Positions 51,215-61,252 of a stretch of 64,000 bases of DNA are shown here, in pieces. The notes beneath the pieces were generated by a model, which was given only the letters and a program-made list of their open reading frames with translations, was not told the DNA's origin and ran no database searches. The stretch covers positions 310,001-374,000 of the forward strand of contig NZ_BMZO01000001.1 in NCBI RefSeq assembly GCF_014652835.1, in the 5' to 3' direction. Position 1 is the first letter of the stretch, and each line of letters starts with the position of its first letter. The position numbers and the translations under genes are program-made. This stretch comes from Limoniibacter endophyticus. GTDB taxonomy: Bacteria; Pseudomonadota; Alphaproteobacteria; Rhizobiales; Rhizobiaceae.

Positions 51215-51229
51215 GTTCTTCTTTTGTTC
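51215..51229 (-). promoter_or_regulatory. LexA (SOS) box of imuA-imuB-dnaE2
   Basis: GTTC (51215-51218), seven bases, GTTC (51226-51229): an exact match to the alphaproteobacterial SOS box (GTTCN7GTTC, equal to GAACN7GAAC on the other strand). It lies 55 bp upstream of imuA. Known LexA targets in this class include this same cassette. Confidence 0.9.
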
Positions 51230-51456
51230 TTTTTAACAAAAAAGTCAAGCCAAGCCCGACACAACCCACAGCAAAGGAGTTTCATAAGCGGCGGTGAACC
51301 CCATATAGGCCATATCGACGCGGTGCTTTGTACGATGTCGCCATCTCCTTAACCCTTCATTTTCCTAAACACAGCCTTCGTGCCGCATCTTGCGCGCACG
51401 CGCTCAAGACCGTACATCCGTTGGCTAAGAGTTGCTTCGTGCGCTCGATCCGAATG

Positions 51457-52233
51457 ATGCGAACGGGGTGCGTCTCCTTGAAAATCGCCTTTACTTACGC
51501 CGCGACCGATGATGCACGTATCGCTGCCGAGACACTTACTCATCGTTACGGCCACTGTCGGATCGACCAGGCCGACGTCATCGTAGCGCTTGGCGGTGAT
51601 GGCTTCCTGCTTCAGACGCTGCGCGAGACTATGGGTTCTGGCAAACGCATCTATGGCATGAACCGCGGAACGGTCGGTTTCCTGATGAACGAATTCGAGG
51701 TCGACGGCCTGTATGAGCGGCTTTACGCGGCCGTTCCGGATACGATTCGTCCGTTGGAAATGCATGCTGTGACACAGGAAGGCCGTATTGACGCAATTGC
51801 CATCAATGAGGTCGCGCTCTGGCGTCAATCCTATCAAACGGCGCGCATCCGTATCTCGATAGATGATCACGTGCGTCTCGACGAATTGAGCGCAGATGGT
51901 GTCATGGTGGCAACACCTGCGGGTTCAACCGCCTATAATCTTTCGGCGCACGGCCCAATCCTGCCGCTCGATGCACCGCTGCTGGCCCTGACACCGGTCA
52001 GCCCGTTTCGTCCGCGACGTTGGCGTGGTGCCCTCATTCCGCAGATCTCGAAGGTGCGCTTCGATATACTTGAAGCGGAAAAGCGTCCGGTCAACGTGGC
52101 AGCTGACCATATTGAGGCAAAGTCCGTCCTTTCCGTGGAGATCGTGCAGTCGCGTCTCCTGACTGCGACGCTCCTCTTCGATGCAAAACATTCCTGGAAC
52201 GAACGAATTCTCACCGAACAGTTCAGATATTGA
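51457..52233 (+). CDS. nadK: NAD kinase
   Basis: Phosphorylates NAD to NADP using ATP or polyphosphate. The family signature GGDGFLLQTLRE lies near the N-terminus, followed by NEFEVDGL, NEVALWRQ and ATPAGSTAYNLSAHGPILPL, the NAD-binding glycine/threonine-rich motif. From the ATG at 51457 it is 258 residues, the expected size; a TTG at 51478 (SLKIAFTY) is also possible and the open frame runs back to 51328, so the start is not certain. It is monocistronic between the imu operon and the helicase gene. Confidence 0.93.
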   Translation: MRTGCVSLKIAFTYAATDDARIAAETLTHRYGHCRIDQADVIVALGGDGFLLQTLRETMGSGKRIYGMNRGTVGFLMNEFEVDGLYERLYAAVPDTIRPLEMHAVTQEGRIDAIAINEVALWRQSYQTARIRISIDDHVRLDELSADGVMVATPAGSTAYNLSAHGPILPLDAPLLALTPVSPFRPRRWRGALIPQISKVRFDILEAEKRPVNVAADHIEAKSVLSVEIVQSRLLTATLLFDAKHSWNERILTEQFRY

Positions 52234-52407
52234 CCGGAAATGATAATTATTATAGCGCAGAGACCACGGATTCATCCGGTTTTGCGGCTGTTGCGGTTGA
52301 CAAATTCTTCGTCAAACCTTACGCGAACACAATCTCTGCAGGTCAAGGCGGTCCCTGCGTCAGTCACTTAAAGCCGCCTCCAATCAGCTAGAATTTGAAC
52401 GAGCAAC

Positions 52408-53964
52408 TTGTCCTCTGATTCTTTGAACGAACAAGACGCCGCGACCACATTTGCAGACCTCGGACTTTCCGACAAAGTCGTGTCTGCCGTCGCTGATGCA
52501 GGCTACACCACACCGACCCCGATCCAGGCCGGGGCCATTCCCCATGCGCTCGCCGGCAAGGACGTGTTGGGCATTGCCCAGACCGGAACGGGCAAGACCG
52601 CTTCCTTCGTTCTGCCGATGCTGACGCGTCTGGAACGAGGCCGTGCCCGTGCCCGTATGCCGCGCACGCTGATCCTGGAGCCGACGCGCGAACTGGCAGC
52701 CCAGGTTGAGGAAAATTTCGTCAAATACGGCAAGAACCACCGCCTCAACATCTCTCTGTTAATCGGCGGCGTTTCCTTCGACGAGCAGGACCAGAAGCTG
52801 CAGCGCGGGGCCGACGTGCTTATCGCCACGCCTGGCCGCCTGCTCGATCATTTCGAGCGTGGCAAGCTGCTTTTGACAGGCGTCGAACTGCTCGTCATCG
52901 ACGAAGCCGATCGCATGCTCGATATGGGTTTCATCCCCGATATCGAACGTATCTGCAAGCTGATCCCATTCACCCGCCAAACACTGTTCTTCTCGGCTAC
53001 CATGCCGCCGGAAATCACCAAGCTGACGGAACAGTTCCTGCATGCGCCGGTGCGCATCGAAGTGGCAAAGGCGTCAAGCACGGCCACCACAGTCGAGCAA
53101 CGCCTCGTCAAGTCAGCACCGAAGCCTTGGGACAAGCGCGCGGTTCTTCGCGATCTCATCCTCTCTGAAGGCGACGAGATCAAGAACGCCATCATCTTCT
53201 GCAATCGCAAGGTTGACGTCTCGGAGCTTTTCCGCTCGCTGACGCGCCACGAGTTCAGCGCCGGTGCCCTGCATGGCGACATGGACCAGCGCGCCCGCAT
53301 GACGATGTTGTCAAACTTCCGCGAAGGCAAGCTCAAGCTTCTGGTGGCATCCGACGTCGCCGCACGCGGGCTCGATATTCCCGATGTCAGCCACGTATTC
53401 AATTACGATATCCCGATCCATGCCGAAGATTACGTGCATCGTATTGGCCGCACCGGCCGCGCGGGACGCTCGGGCAAGGCCTTCACGATCATCACCAAGA
53501 ACGACAAGAAGTATCTCGATGCTGTTCTGTCATTGATTGGCAGGGACATAGAGTGGCTGGACGGCGATCTTTCCACACTGCCTGCCGTGACGGAAGAAGA
53601 CGATACTCCGCGCAAAGGGCGTGGAGCCAAGAAGGAAAAAAAGCCTACGCGCGAACGTGCGCGCGGTCCTCGTCGATCCGGTCACGTCGATGCCGGAACG
53701 GTGGCTATAGAGCAAACAGAGCAGCCATCTGTTGCTGTACCGGAAGAAGCGCCGAAACAACAGGCCCGGGTCGAGAAGCAGGAACGTCCGGTCCGTCAGG
53801 AACGTCAAAGCGATAATCGCCGTCCGCAGCGTGACGACAATCGTGATCAGAATCGCGACAATAATCGCCGCCGCTACCGTCGTGATGATGATGATTTCGA
53901 GCCGGTTCTAGGGTTCGGTGACGATGTCCCCGCCTTCATGCTCATCAAGACAACGAACGTCTGA
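52408..53964 (+). CDS. rhlE: DEAD-box RNA helicase (RhlE type)
   Basis: ATP-dependent RNA helicase of 518 residues. All motifs are present: TPIQ (Q), AQTGTGKT (I), PTRELA (Ia), TPGR (Ib), DEAD (II), SAT (III) and HRIGRTGRAG (VI). The core ends near residue 385; the last 130 residues are a disordered tail rich in Lys, Arg, Glu, Asp and Asn that binds RNA in related proteins. Start codon TTG at 52408. A strong terminator follows directly. Ribosome assembly or cold growth is the usual role of RhlE. Confidence 0.95.
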   Translation: MSSDSLNEQDAATTFADLGLSDKVVSAVADAGYTTPTPIQAGAIPHALAGKDVLGIAQTGTGKTASFVLPMLTRLERGRARARMPRTLILEPTRELAAQVEENFVKYGKNHRLNISLLIGGVSFDEQDQKLQRGADVLIATPGRLLDHFERGKLLLTGVELLVIDEADRMLDMGFIPDIERICKLIPFTRQTLFFSATMPPEITKLTEQFLHAPVRIEVAKASSTATTVEQRLVKSAPKPWDKRAVLRDLILSEGDEIKNAIIFCNRKVDVSELFRSLTRHEFSAGALHGDMDQRARMTMLSNFREGKLKLLVASDVAARGLDIPDVSHVFNYDIPIHAEDYVHRIGRTGRAGRSGKAFTIITKNDKKYLDAVLSLIGRDIEWLDGDLSTLPAVTEEDDTPRKGRGAKKEKKPTRERARGPRRSGHVDAGTVAIEQTEQPSVAVPEEAPKQQARVEKQERPVRQERQSDNRRPQRDDNRDQNRDNNRRRYRRDDDDFEPVLGFGDDVPAFMLIKTTNV

Positions 53965-53965
53965 A

Positions 53966-53997
53966 AAAAAGCCCGGCAAAGACCGGGCTTTTTTTTG
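53966..53997. terminator. two-sided intrinsic terminator after rhlE and sufA
   Basis: AAGCCCGG (53969-53976) pairs with CCGGGCTT (53983-53990) around CAAAGA. A run of T follows on the plus strand and a run of A precedes on the same strand, so it can end both rhlE and the convergent suf operon. Confidence 0.92.
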
Positions 53998-54024
53998 GTA
54001 TCATGTTTAAATGCGAGGCGGAAT

Positions 54025-54399
54025 TTAGGCCCGCGCCTCCGCCAGCGCCTTCAGATCCGCCGCCTTCAACTCGACCGATTCGCCGCAGCCGCAGGCTGAC
54101 GTCTGGTTGGGATTGTTGAAAGTGAAACCGGTGCGCAGCGTCGTGCGCTCGAAGTCCATCTGTGTTCCGAGGAGATAAAGCGCTGCTTCCGGTGCGACAT
54201 AGATGTGCGCACCTGCGTGTTCAACATGATCGTCCTTCGCACTCGGCTCGGTGACAAGGTCGATTGTGTATTCCATTCCCGCACAGCCGCCCTTTTTGAT
54301 GCCCACGCGGATACCCTTCGCGTCGTCGCGCGATTTGACGATCTCGCGCACACGTTCGGCTGCTGCGTCCGTGACTGAAATAACCGAAAAACGACCCAT
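54025..54399 (-). CDS. sufA: A-type iron-sulfur carrier SufA
   Basis: Carrier of 124 residues that takes a cluster from the SufBCD scaffold and passes it to target enzymes. The three ligand cysteines are Cys39 (GGCAG), Cys103 and Cys105 (SACGCGES). The start at 54399 (MGRFSVISVTDAAAERV) replaces a frame ten codons longer. It is the last gene of the suf operon and ends at the two-sided terminator shared with rhlE. Confidence 0.93.
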   Translation of the reverse strand: MGRFSVISVTDAAAERVREIVKSRDDAKGIRVGIKKGGCAGMEYTIDLVTEPSAKDDHVEHAGAHIYVAPEAALYLLGTQMDFERTTLRTGFTFNNPNQTSACGCGESVELKAADLKALAEARA

Positions 54400-54480
54400 T
54401 TTTTCATCTCCATCTGCTTTCTGATTCAAGGTCAGAAGCGGATTGTAATCTTTATTATATGCGGCCTGCCCTCTTAAGGA

Positions 54481-54864
54481 TCAATAGAAACCGGTCGCGA
54501 CTTGAGCTTCTTCGGACATGCGATCCGGCGTCCAGGGTGGGTCGAACGTGATCGTGGCGGTACAGTCGAACACCCCTTCGACGGCTCGCACAGCATTTTC
54601 TACCCAGCCTGGCATTTCGCCCGCCACCGGACATCCCGGAGCGGTCAGCGTCATCTCGACCTTGACGTGGCGATCATCTTCAATGTCGATACGGTAGATC
54701 AGCCCAAGCTCATAGATATCGGCGGGAATTTCCGGATCATAGACTGTCTTGAGAGCCGCGATAATATCGTCAGTCATCCGCAGAAGCTCATCCTGCGGAA
54801 TAGCGGAATTCGCCAGCGGATTTTTGCTTACCGACTTTTCGGTCTCTATGGTTTCATCAGTCAT
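54481..54864 (-). CDS. sufT: SufT-like DUF59 iron-sulfur maturation protein
   Basis: MIP18/DUF59 family protein of 127 residues; relatives help mature iron-sulfur proteins. The core is ALKTVYDPEIPADIYELGLIY and LTAPGCPVAGEMPGWVENAV with the conserved cysteine. The N-terminal 30 residues are polar and variable. Start at 54864; a frame ten codons longer exists. It lies between sufS and sufA, the standard place in alphaproteobacterial suf operons. Confidence 0.92.
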   Translation of the reverse strand: MTDETIETEKSVSKNPLANSAIPQDELLRMTDDIIAALKTVYDPEIPADIYELGLIYRIDIEDDRHVKVEMTLTAPGCPVAGEMPGWVENAVRAVEGVFDCTATITFDPPWTPDRMSEEAQVATGFY

Positions 54865-54953
54865 TTTCGAGAACCCCATGGAAACTCGGAACATCCGGTT
54901 TCCTTCACCATGTCGCGGTAGCTGTTCAATATCCTACCGCCTTTCGAAGCGCA

Positions 54954-56192
54954 TTAAGCGAAGAAACTTTTAGCCTTCAGAAGTGCCGCCGCGAGCGCAT
55001 CGACTTCCTCAAGTGTATTGTACATACCGAACGATGCCCTGCATGTGGACGTGACGCCGAAGCGTTTCAAGAGGGGCTGCGCGCAATGCGTGCCTGCACG
55101 TACGGCCACACCTGCGCGGTCAATCACCATCGAGACATCATGCGCGTGGATGCCTTCCAGTTCGAAGGAGATAATCGCCCCCTTGCCGGGCGCCTTACCG
55201 AAAATGCGCATCCCTCCGATCGCCTCGAGTCTGTCATGCGCGTAAGTACATAGCTCGGATTCATGTGCGGCAATGCGGTCACGGCCGATTTCGCGCATGA
55301 AATCGAGTGCGGCGCCAAGGCCTATGGCCTGAACGATGGGTGGCGTACCGGCTTCGAAGCGATGCGGCGGCGCGTTATAGGTGACGTCGTTTTCCGACAC
55401 ATCAAGGATCATCTCGCCACCGCCTTGGAAAGGACGCATGGCCTCCAGTGCTTCGGCCTTGCCGTAAAGCACGCCAATGCCCGATGGACCGTAAACCTTA
55501 TGCCCGGTGAAGACGTAGAAATCGCAGTCCAGATCCTGCACGTCCACATGCATATGCACGGCCGATTGTGAGCCATCTACCAATACAGGAATACCCCGCG
55601 CGTGCGCGGCTGCGATGATCTCCTTCATAGGCGTGACAGTGCCTAGCGCGTTCGACATATGCGTAATAGCGACGAGCTTGGTGCGATCCGTCAGCCGTTT
55701 TTCAAATTCCTCCAGGTGAAACACGCCGTCGTCATCGACTGGTACCCAGACGAGTTTAGCCCCTTGGCGCTCACGAATGAAATGCCACGGAACGATGTTC
55801 GAATGATGCTCCATGATCGAAAGCACAATTTCATCGCCCTCTCCGATCCTGGGCATCCCATATCCATAGGCAACCGTATTGATCGATTCAGTCGTGCCCT
55901 TTGTGAAGACAATATTATCGGTCTGAGGAGCATTGAGAAAGGCGCGGACCTTCTCACGTGCCGCTTCGTAGGCCTCCGTTGTCGCATTAGAAAGGAAATG
56001 CAGGCCACGATGCACATTCGCATACTGGTTGCGATAGGCATCATCAACGGCTTCGATGACGGCCAGCGGTTTCTGCGCCGACGCCCCGTTGTCGAGATAG
56101 ACGAGTGGCTTGCCGTGCACCTGTCGCGACAGAATCGGAAACTGGCGACGGATCGCCTCGACATTGTAGGGAGCAGCGCTCATCTGATCCAT
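54954..56192 (-). CDS. sufS: SufS cysteine desulfurase
   Basis: PLP enzyme of 412 residues that removes sulfur from cysteine. The PLP lysine is Lys232 in TGHKVYGPSG and the catalytic Cys370 sits in RAGTHCAQP, the group II SufS pattern. The start is the ATG at 56192 with GGAG ten bases upstream; another ATG three codons in is possible. No sufE is seen in the operon, so the sulfur acceptor is either encoded elsewhere or SufBCD itself. It lies after sufD. Confidence 0.96.
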   Translation of the reverse strand: MDQMSAAPYNVEAIRRQFPILSRQVHGKPLVYLDNGASAQKPLAVIEAVDDAYRNQYANVHRGLHFLSNATTEAYEAAREKVRAFLNAPQTDNIVFTKGTTESINTVAYGYGMPRIGEGDEIVLSIMEHHSNIVPWHFIRERQGAKLVWVPVDDDGVFHLEEFEKRLTDRTKLVAITHMSNALGTVTPMKEIIAAAHARGIPVLVDGSQSAVHMHVDVQDLDCDFYVFTGHKVYGPSGIGVLYGKAEALEAMRPFQGGGEMILDVSENDVTYNAPPHRFEAGTPPIVQAIGLGAALDFMREIGRDRIAAHESELCTYAHDRLEAIGGMRIFGKAPGKGAIISFELEGIHAHDVSMVIDRAGVAVRAGTHCAQPLLKRFGVTSTCRASFGMYNTLEEVDALAAALLKAKSFFA

Positions 56193-56257
56193 TTCTTGAT
56201 CTCCGGACGGAGTATTGCAGCGGCCCGCCAAAGGTCCGGGCGGGCCACTTATTCAGA

Positions 56258-57520
56258 TCAACCGTGATTGACGAACCAGTCGGACAAACGCCTTTCCAGC
56301 GCTTCTACGATAGCCTCATCTTCCAATTCCTCAATCACTTCGGCAAGAAACGCCCTAACCAGGAGGCCACGCGCCGTCTTCTCATCAACACCGCGCGCCA
56401 TCAAATAGAACAGATGGTCGGGGTTGATTTCGGTAACGGTCGCGCCATGGCCGCAAGCAACATCATCCGCAAAGATTTCCAATTCGGGCTTTGCCGAGAA
56501 ATCCGCGTCATCCGACAGAAGCAGCGTGTTGCATGCCATGCGCGCATCGGTTTTCTGCGCTACCTGATGCACGTTGATGCGCCCCTGGAAAACGCCGGAG
56601 GCTTTCCCGGTAACGACATTTCGGACGATTTCCGTTGAAGTCGTTTCCGGAACGGCATGGTCGAGAACCATGGTCACGTCCGTGTGCGTATCGCCGGCCA
56701 GAAGATTGACACCGCGCATCTGAAAATCAGCACCCTCGCCCTCCGCAATGACGCGAACTTCCTGACGCACCAGCTTGCCGCCCTCATTCATAAAGAACAG
56801 CGTCAGCTTGGCGTTCTTGCCGAGTTTGGCGTTGAATTGCGCAAGATAGGTGGAATCTGCCGTCTGGTCCTGAAGGACGATGTAGAGCACTTCCGCATCA
56901 TCTTCGATGACGAGATCAGTAACTGAACTGACGAAAGCCCGCTCGGTGCCCGCCTGACGCTCGACTATGGTAGTCTTGGCGCCCGGTTTCACATCGACAA
57001 CGAAACGAGCAAAGACCTGGCCGCCGCCGTGCAGGTTCTGCAACTCGACGGGCTTCTCGTGCTCCCCTTCGATTGAAAGCATATAGCCGTCGCCGACAAA
57101 AGCCGCATTGATCGCACCAACGGCGTCGTCGTCTGCTGCCGGAACGAGCGCAGCCGCCGCCGTGCCGTCGAGCAAACTCTTTTCAAAGCGCGCGATCGTC
57201 AGGCCTTCGATGGCAGCGGCATTGGAAGCAACGCCATTTTCCATGACAAGCACGTCGCTGTCAGCCAGAAGTGGTGCTAGCGTCTTTGCGTTGGCAGAAG
57301 GCTGCGCACTCGGCAGAGTCGTCAGCAGACGACGCAGATCCGTATAATGCCAGGCCTCTATGCGCTTGGTCGGCAGGCCGCGCTTGAGCATTTCGATGGC
57401 TGTGTCACGGTTCGCAAGCACTGCGCTGTCGCCGGCAAGCGTCGAAAGCCGTTCGCCGTAAGCCTCTACCAGCGCAGTTTCGGCCGCCGTACGCTGGGGT
57501 GGGTTTGCGTGGAGGTTCAT
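56258..57520 (-). CDS. sufD: SufD, iron-sulfur scaffold subunit
   Basis: Scaffold protein of 420 residues that pairs with SufB and SufC. The C-terminal half shows the beta-helix repeat and the conserved CGHGATVTEINPDHLFYLMARG. AGGGGAA lies just upstream of the ATG. The N-terminal helical part is variable as usual. It starts 11 bp after sufC ends. Confidence 0.96.
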   Translation of the reverse strand: MNLHANPPQRTAAETALVEAYGERLSTLAGDSAVLANRDTAIEMLKRGLPTKRIEAWHYTDLRRLLTTLPSAQPSANAKTLAPLLADSDVLVMENGVASNAAAIEGLTIARFEKSLLDGTAAAALVPAADDDAVGAINAAFVGDGYMLSIEGEHEKPVELQNLHGGGQVFARFVVDVKPGAKTTIVERQAGTERAFVSSVTDLVIEDDAEVLYIVLQDQTADSTYLAQFNAKLGKNAKLTLFFMNEGGKLVRQEVRVIAEGEGADFQMRGVNLLAGDTHTDVTMVLDHAVPETTSTEIVRNVVTGKASGVFQGRINVHQVAQKTDARMACNTLLLSDDADFSAKPELEIFADDVACGHGATVTEINPDHLFYLMARGVDEKTARGLLVRAFLAEVIEELEDEAIVEALERRLSDWFVNHG

Positions 57521-57531
57521 GGATATTCCCC

Positions 57532-58287
57532 TTACGCAGCTTCGCCGATGATGCCGGCGTAACCGTTATTTTCCAGTTCGAGCGCAAGATCCTTGTCGCC
57601 TGACTTGATAACCTGGCCCTTGTAGAGCACGTGAACGCTGTCCGGCACGATGTAGTCGAGCAGACGCTGATAGTGGGTAATGACGATCATGGCGCGATCC
57701 GGCGAACGCAAAGCGTTGACGCCATCAGCAACGATCTTCAGCGCATCGATGTCGAGGCCGGAATCGGTTTCATCAAGAACGCAGAGCTTGGGTTCCAAAA
57801 GTTTCATCTGCAGAATCTCGGCACGCTTCTTCTCACCGCCCGAGAAGCCGACGTTGAGAGGGCGCTTGAGCATCGCCATGTCAACATTAAGCTCATTCGC
57901 GCCTTCCTTGACGCGTTTCAGAAGATCCGGAACCTTCAGCGGTTCTTCGCCACGCGCCTTGCGCTGCGCATTAATGGCGACCTTGAGAAATTCCATGGTC
58001 GCAACGCCCGGTATTTCCATCGGATACTGGAAGGCGAGGAAGACGCCAGCCGCCGCACGCTCGGCAGGATCCATTTCCAGGATGGACTCGCCGTTGAAGA
58101 GAATGTCGCCTTCGGTGACTTCATAATCCTCACGTCCGGCCAGAATATAGGAAAGCGTCGACTTGCCCGAACCGTTCGGTCCCATGATGGCAGCGACTTC
58201 GCCAGCCTTCACGGTCAAGTTCAGGCCACGAATGATCTCGGTGCCTTCTTCAGCAAGGCGGGCATGGAGGTTTCTGATCTCAAGCAT
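57532..58287 (-). CDS. sufC: SufC, iron-sulfur scaffold ATPase
   Basis: ABC-type ATPase of 251 residues that drives the SufBCD complex in the cytoplasm. Walker A is GPNGSGKSTLSYIL at about 37-50, the signature is FSGGEKKRAEILQM (in place of LSGGQ, the SufC form), and the Walker B region reads CVLDETDSGLDIDAL. AGGAAAAG precedes the ATG. It lies 36 bp after sufB. Confidence 0.97.
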   Translation of the reverse strand: MLEIRNLHARLAEEGTEIIRGLNLTVKAGEVAAIMGPNGSGKSTLSYILAGREDYEVTEGDILFNGESILEMDPAERAAAGVFLAFQYPMEIPGVATMEFLKVAINAQRKARGEEPLKVPDLLKRVKEGANELNVDMAMLKRPLNVGFSGGEKKRAEILQMKLLEPKLCVLDETDSGLDIDALKIVADGVNALRSPDRAMIVITHYQRLLDYIVPDSVHVLYKGQVIKSGDKDLALELENNGYAGIIGEAA

Positions 58288-58323
58288 ATTTCTTTTCCTG
58301 ATTTTGTGAGCGTCGCGCGCGAA

Positions 58324-59832
58324 TTATCCAACCGAGCCTTCAAGGCTGATACCGATAAGCTTCTGCGCTTCGACGGCGAATTCCATCGGCAGTTCCTGGA
58401 TCACTTCCTTGACGAACCCATTGACAATAAGCGCGATCGCTTCCTCCTCCGGAATGCCGCGCTGCATGACATAAAACTTCTGATCGTCAGAAATTTTCGA
58501 TGTGGTTGCCTCGTGCTCGAACTGTGCCGTCGAGTTCTTGGCCTCTATGTAAGGCACGGTATGCGCGCCGCACTGATCACCGATCAGAAGGCTGTCGCAC
58601 TGGGTGAAGTTGCGGGCATTGGTCGCCTTACGATGCGCAGAGACCTGACCGCGATAGGTGTTGCTCGAATTGCCGGCGGAAATGCCCTTGGAGATGATCC
58701 GGCTTGACGTGTTCTTGCCGAGATGGATCATCTTGGTGCCGCTATCGATCTGCTGATAACCGTTGGAAACGGCAATCGAGTAGAACTCGCCGCGGGAATC
58801 ATCCCCGCGCAAAATGCAGCTGGGATATTTCCACGTGATGGCAGAGCCTGTTTCAACCTGAGTCCAGGAAATTTTCGAGCGGTCGCCACGGCAGTCGCCC
58901 CGCTTTGTAACGAAGTTATAGATGCCACCCTTGCCCTCAACGTCCCCGGGGTACCAGTTCTGGACGGTCGAGTATTTAATTTCGGCATCGTCCAGCGCAA
59001 CGAGTTCCACCACAGCTGCGTGCAGCTGGTTTTCATCTCGCTGCGGAGCGGTGCAACCTTCGAGATAGGAGACGTAAGCGCCTTCTTCAGCAATAATCAG
59101 CGTACGTTCGAACTGACCAGTGCTCTTTTCGTTGATACGGAAATAGGTCGAAAGCTCCATGGGGCAGCGGACGCCCTTCGGAACGAAGACGAAAGAGCCG
59201 TCGGTGAAGACCGCCGAGTTCAACGTCGCATAGTAGTTGTCGGTGGTGGGCACGACCGATCCGAGATACTTGCGCACCAGATCGGGGTGCTCACGCACCG
59301 CTTCGGAGATCGACATGAAGATGACGCCGGCCTTCGCCAATTCTTCTTTAAAGGTAGTGACGACCGAAACGGAATCGAAGACGGCATCGACTGCGACGCG
59401 ACCAGAAGCATAGACATTATCGCTCGGTTCATCCGACTGAGGCTTCTGAACACCAGCGAGAATTTCCTGTTCCTTCAGCGGAATACCTAGTTTTTCATAA
59501 ACCCGCAGAAGCTCTGGATCGACGTCATCAAGAGACTTTGGACCGTCAAAATTCTTCGGGGCCGCATAGTAGTAGAGCTCCTGAAAGTCGATCTTCGGAT
59601 AATCGACACGCGCCCAGCTGGGCTCTTCCATCGTCAGCCAGCGCTTGTAGGCGTCGAGACGCCATTCAAGCATCCATTCCGGCTCCTGCTTCTTGGCCGA
59701 GATGAAGCGGATGATATCTTCGTTCAGGCCCTTCGGGGCCTTGTCCGTTTCGATGAAAGTCTCAAAACCGTACTTATACTGGTCGACGTCAATCTGGCGG
59801 ACCTGATCAATGGTTTCCTGCACCGCAGGCAT
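58324..59832 (-). CDS. sufB: SufB, iron-sulfur scaffold subunit
   Basis: Main scaffold protein of the SUF system, 502 residues. Characteristic stretches are [41 protein letters not shown] and [20 protein letters not shown], with the cluster-site cysteine in the C-terminal beta-helix. GGAG seven bases before the ATG fixes the start at 59832; a frame nine codons longer overlaps nothing but lacks a site. It is the second gene of the operon. Confidence 0.97.
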   Translation of the reverse strand: MPAVQETIDQVRQIDVDQYKYGFETFIETDKAPKGLNEDIIRFISAKKQEPEWMLEWRLDAYKRWLTMEEPSWARVDYPKIDFQELYYYAAPKNFDGPKSLDDVDPELLRVYEKLGIPLKEQEILAGVQKPQSDEPSDNVYASGRVAVDAVFDSVSVVTTFKEELAKAGVIFMSISEAVREHPDLVRKYLGSVVPTTDNYYATLNSAVFTDGSFVFVPKGVRCPMELSTYFRINEKSTGQFERTLIIAEEGAYVSYLEGCTAPQRDENQLHAAVVELVALDDAEIKYSTVQNWYPGDVEGKGGIYNFVTKRGDCRGDRSKISWTQVETGSAITWKYPSCILRGDDSRGEFYSIAVSNGYQQIDSGTKMIHLGKNTSSRIISKGISAGNSSNTYRGQVSAHRKATNARNFTQCDSLLIGDQCGAHTVPYIEAKNSTAQFEHEATTSKISDDQKFYVMQRGIPEEEAIALIVNGFVKEVIQELPMEFAVEAQKLIGISLEGSVG

Positions 59833-59972
59833 CAGCGTTCTCCATTCTTGCCGGTTCAAGTCCCGGCAGTTTCCTTACGCAAGGTAGGCAGTTGCCCGCT
59901 ATATAGTCGATCCTCGCGCTCGATCCATTAGCCCAGACATAAAAATGGAGTGTCTGGGGAAAGTTTCTCCCT

Positions 59973-61136
59973 TTATTCGGCAGCTTGTGACGGTATATGC
60001 CGCTTCACCAGCCGATCGAGTACTTTTTCAAAGGCCTGAAGTTCACGTTCCCCGGTCTCGCAACCGATCGATACGCGCAAAGCGCCAAGATCGCCCTCGA
60101 CGCCCATGGCCGCTAGAACATGGCTTGGTCCTACCTTGCCCGATGAGCAGGCGGACCCTGCGGAAAGCGCTACGCCGTCGAGATCAAAAGCAATCTGCGC
60201 CGTCTCGGCCTTCAGCCCGGGTACCGAAAAGAAGAGTGTGTTCGGCAGGCGCGGCGCCTGCGCCCCGAATATAATAGCATTATTGAAGCGCGAAACGATC
60301 GCAGCTTCGAAACGATTACGCAGCACGCCGACCTCGTCTGCATGCACGAGATTATCCAGCGCATTGCGCGCAGCAGCTCCGAACCCCGCAATTGCCATCA
60401 CGTTCTCCGTTCCGGCGCGATGACCCTTTTCTTGCCCGCCGCCCTTGACGAGCGGAACAGGCGTCAGCACCTCCCCTTGAGAGACGATTGCCCCTGCTCC
60501 CTTCGGCCCACCGATCTTGTGGGCCGAAAGAACAAGAAAATCGGCACCAAGCGCAACCATATCAAGTGGAATCCGGCCGGCGGCCTGCACGGCGTCAAGA
60601 ACGAGAAGCGCACCATGCGCCTTGGCAACGGCTGCAATAGCAGGTGAATCCTGAATCACGCCGGTTTCGTTGTTGGCGAGATGGCAGGCGACCAGCGGCA
60701 GGCCTTGCACCTTGTCATGCGCTGCCAGAGCATTTTCCAACATATCCAAACGCAGCAACCCGTCCGCGTCGACCTCGATTCGCGTCACCTGCTCGGTCGC
60801 GAAATGGCCGCCATTCAGCATACAAGGATGATCCGCCGCGCAGACGTAGAGGTGCGATACGTGAAGCGGAGCAGCCCCCATCTTCCATGACGGGGTCAGA
60901 AGCATCGAAGCCGCCTCCGTCGCGCCAGAGGTGAATATCACATGCGAAGGATCGGCATTGACCAGCGCAGCAACATCCTTGCGAGCCTGCTCGATAATGC
61001 GTCGCGCCTCCCGCCCCTCATGATGCACAGAGGACGCGTTGCCGCAAAACGCCAAGGCAGCACTAGCAGCCGCCAACGCATCTTGCGTCAGAGGGGCGCT
61101 GGCATTGTAATCGAGATAGGCGCGCGCAAGCGACAT
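59973..61136 (-). CDS. IscS-like (group I) cysteine desulfurase heading the suf operon
   Basis: PLP enzyme of 387 residues, first gene of the suf operon. The PLP lysine is Lys207 in LSAHKIGGPKG and the catalytic Cys330 lies in the long flexible loop SAGSACSSGKVGPSHV, which is the IscS/NifS (group I) type. The operon thus has two different cysteine desulfurases. AGGATAA lies upstream of the ATG. An Irr-like box is 117 bp upstream. No IscR/RirA gene is adjacent. Confidence 0.94.
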   Translation of the reverse strand: MSLARAYLDYNASAPLTQDALAAASAALAFCGNASSVHHEGREARRIIEQARKDVAALVNADPSHVIFTSGATEAASMLLTPSWKMGAAPLHVSHLYVCAADHPCMLNGGHFATEQVTRIEVDADGLLRLDMLENALAAHDKVQGLPLVACHLANNETGVIQDSPAIAAVAKAHGALLVLDAVQAAGRIPLDMVALGADFLVLSAHKIGGPKGAGAIVSQGEVLTPVPLVKGGGQEKGHRAGTENVMAIAGFGAAARNALDNLVHADEVGVLRNRFEAAIVSRFNNAIIFGAQAPRLPNTLFFSVPGLKAETAQIAFDLDGVALSAGSACSSGKVGPSHVLAAMGVEGDLGALRVSIGCETGERELQAFEKVLDRLVKRHIPSQAAE

Positions 61137-61252
61137 GAAGCGATTATCCTGTCATTTCAGGCAATAGTTGCTAGCTGTGCGTTATTTCCTTGAATTTCCA
61201 AGGTCAAACATCCTAATTAGCGTCATCAACAGAATGCGCAAGATAGGCTACC

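Noticed and set aside
57631-58707. 358-codon open frame on the plus strand
   Set aside because: Antisense to sufC and sufB; no domain.
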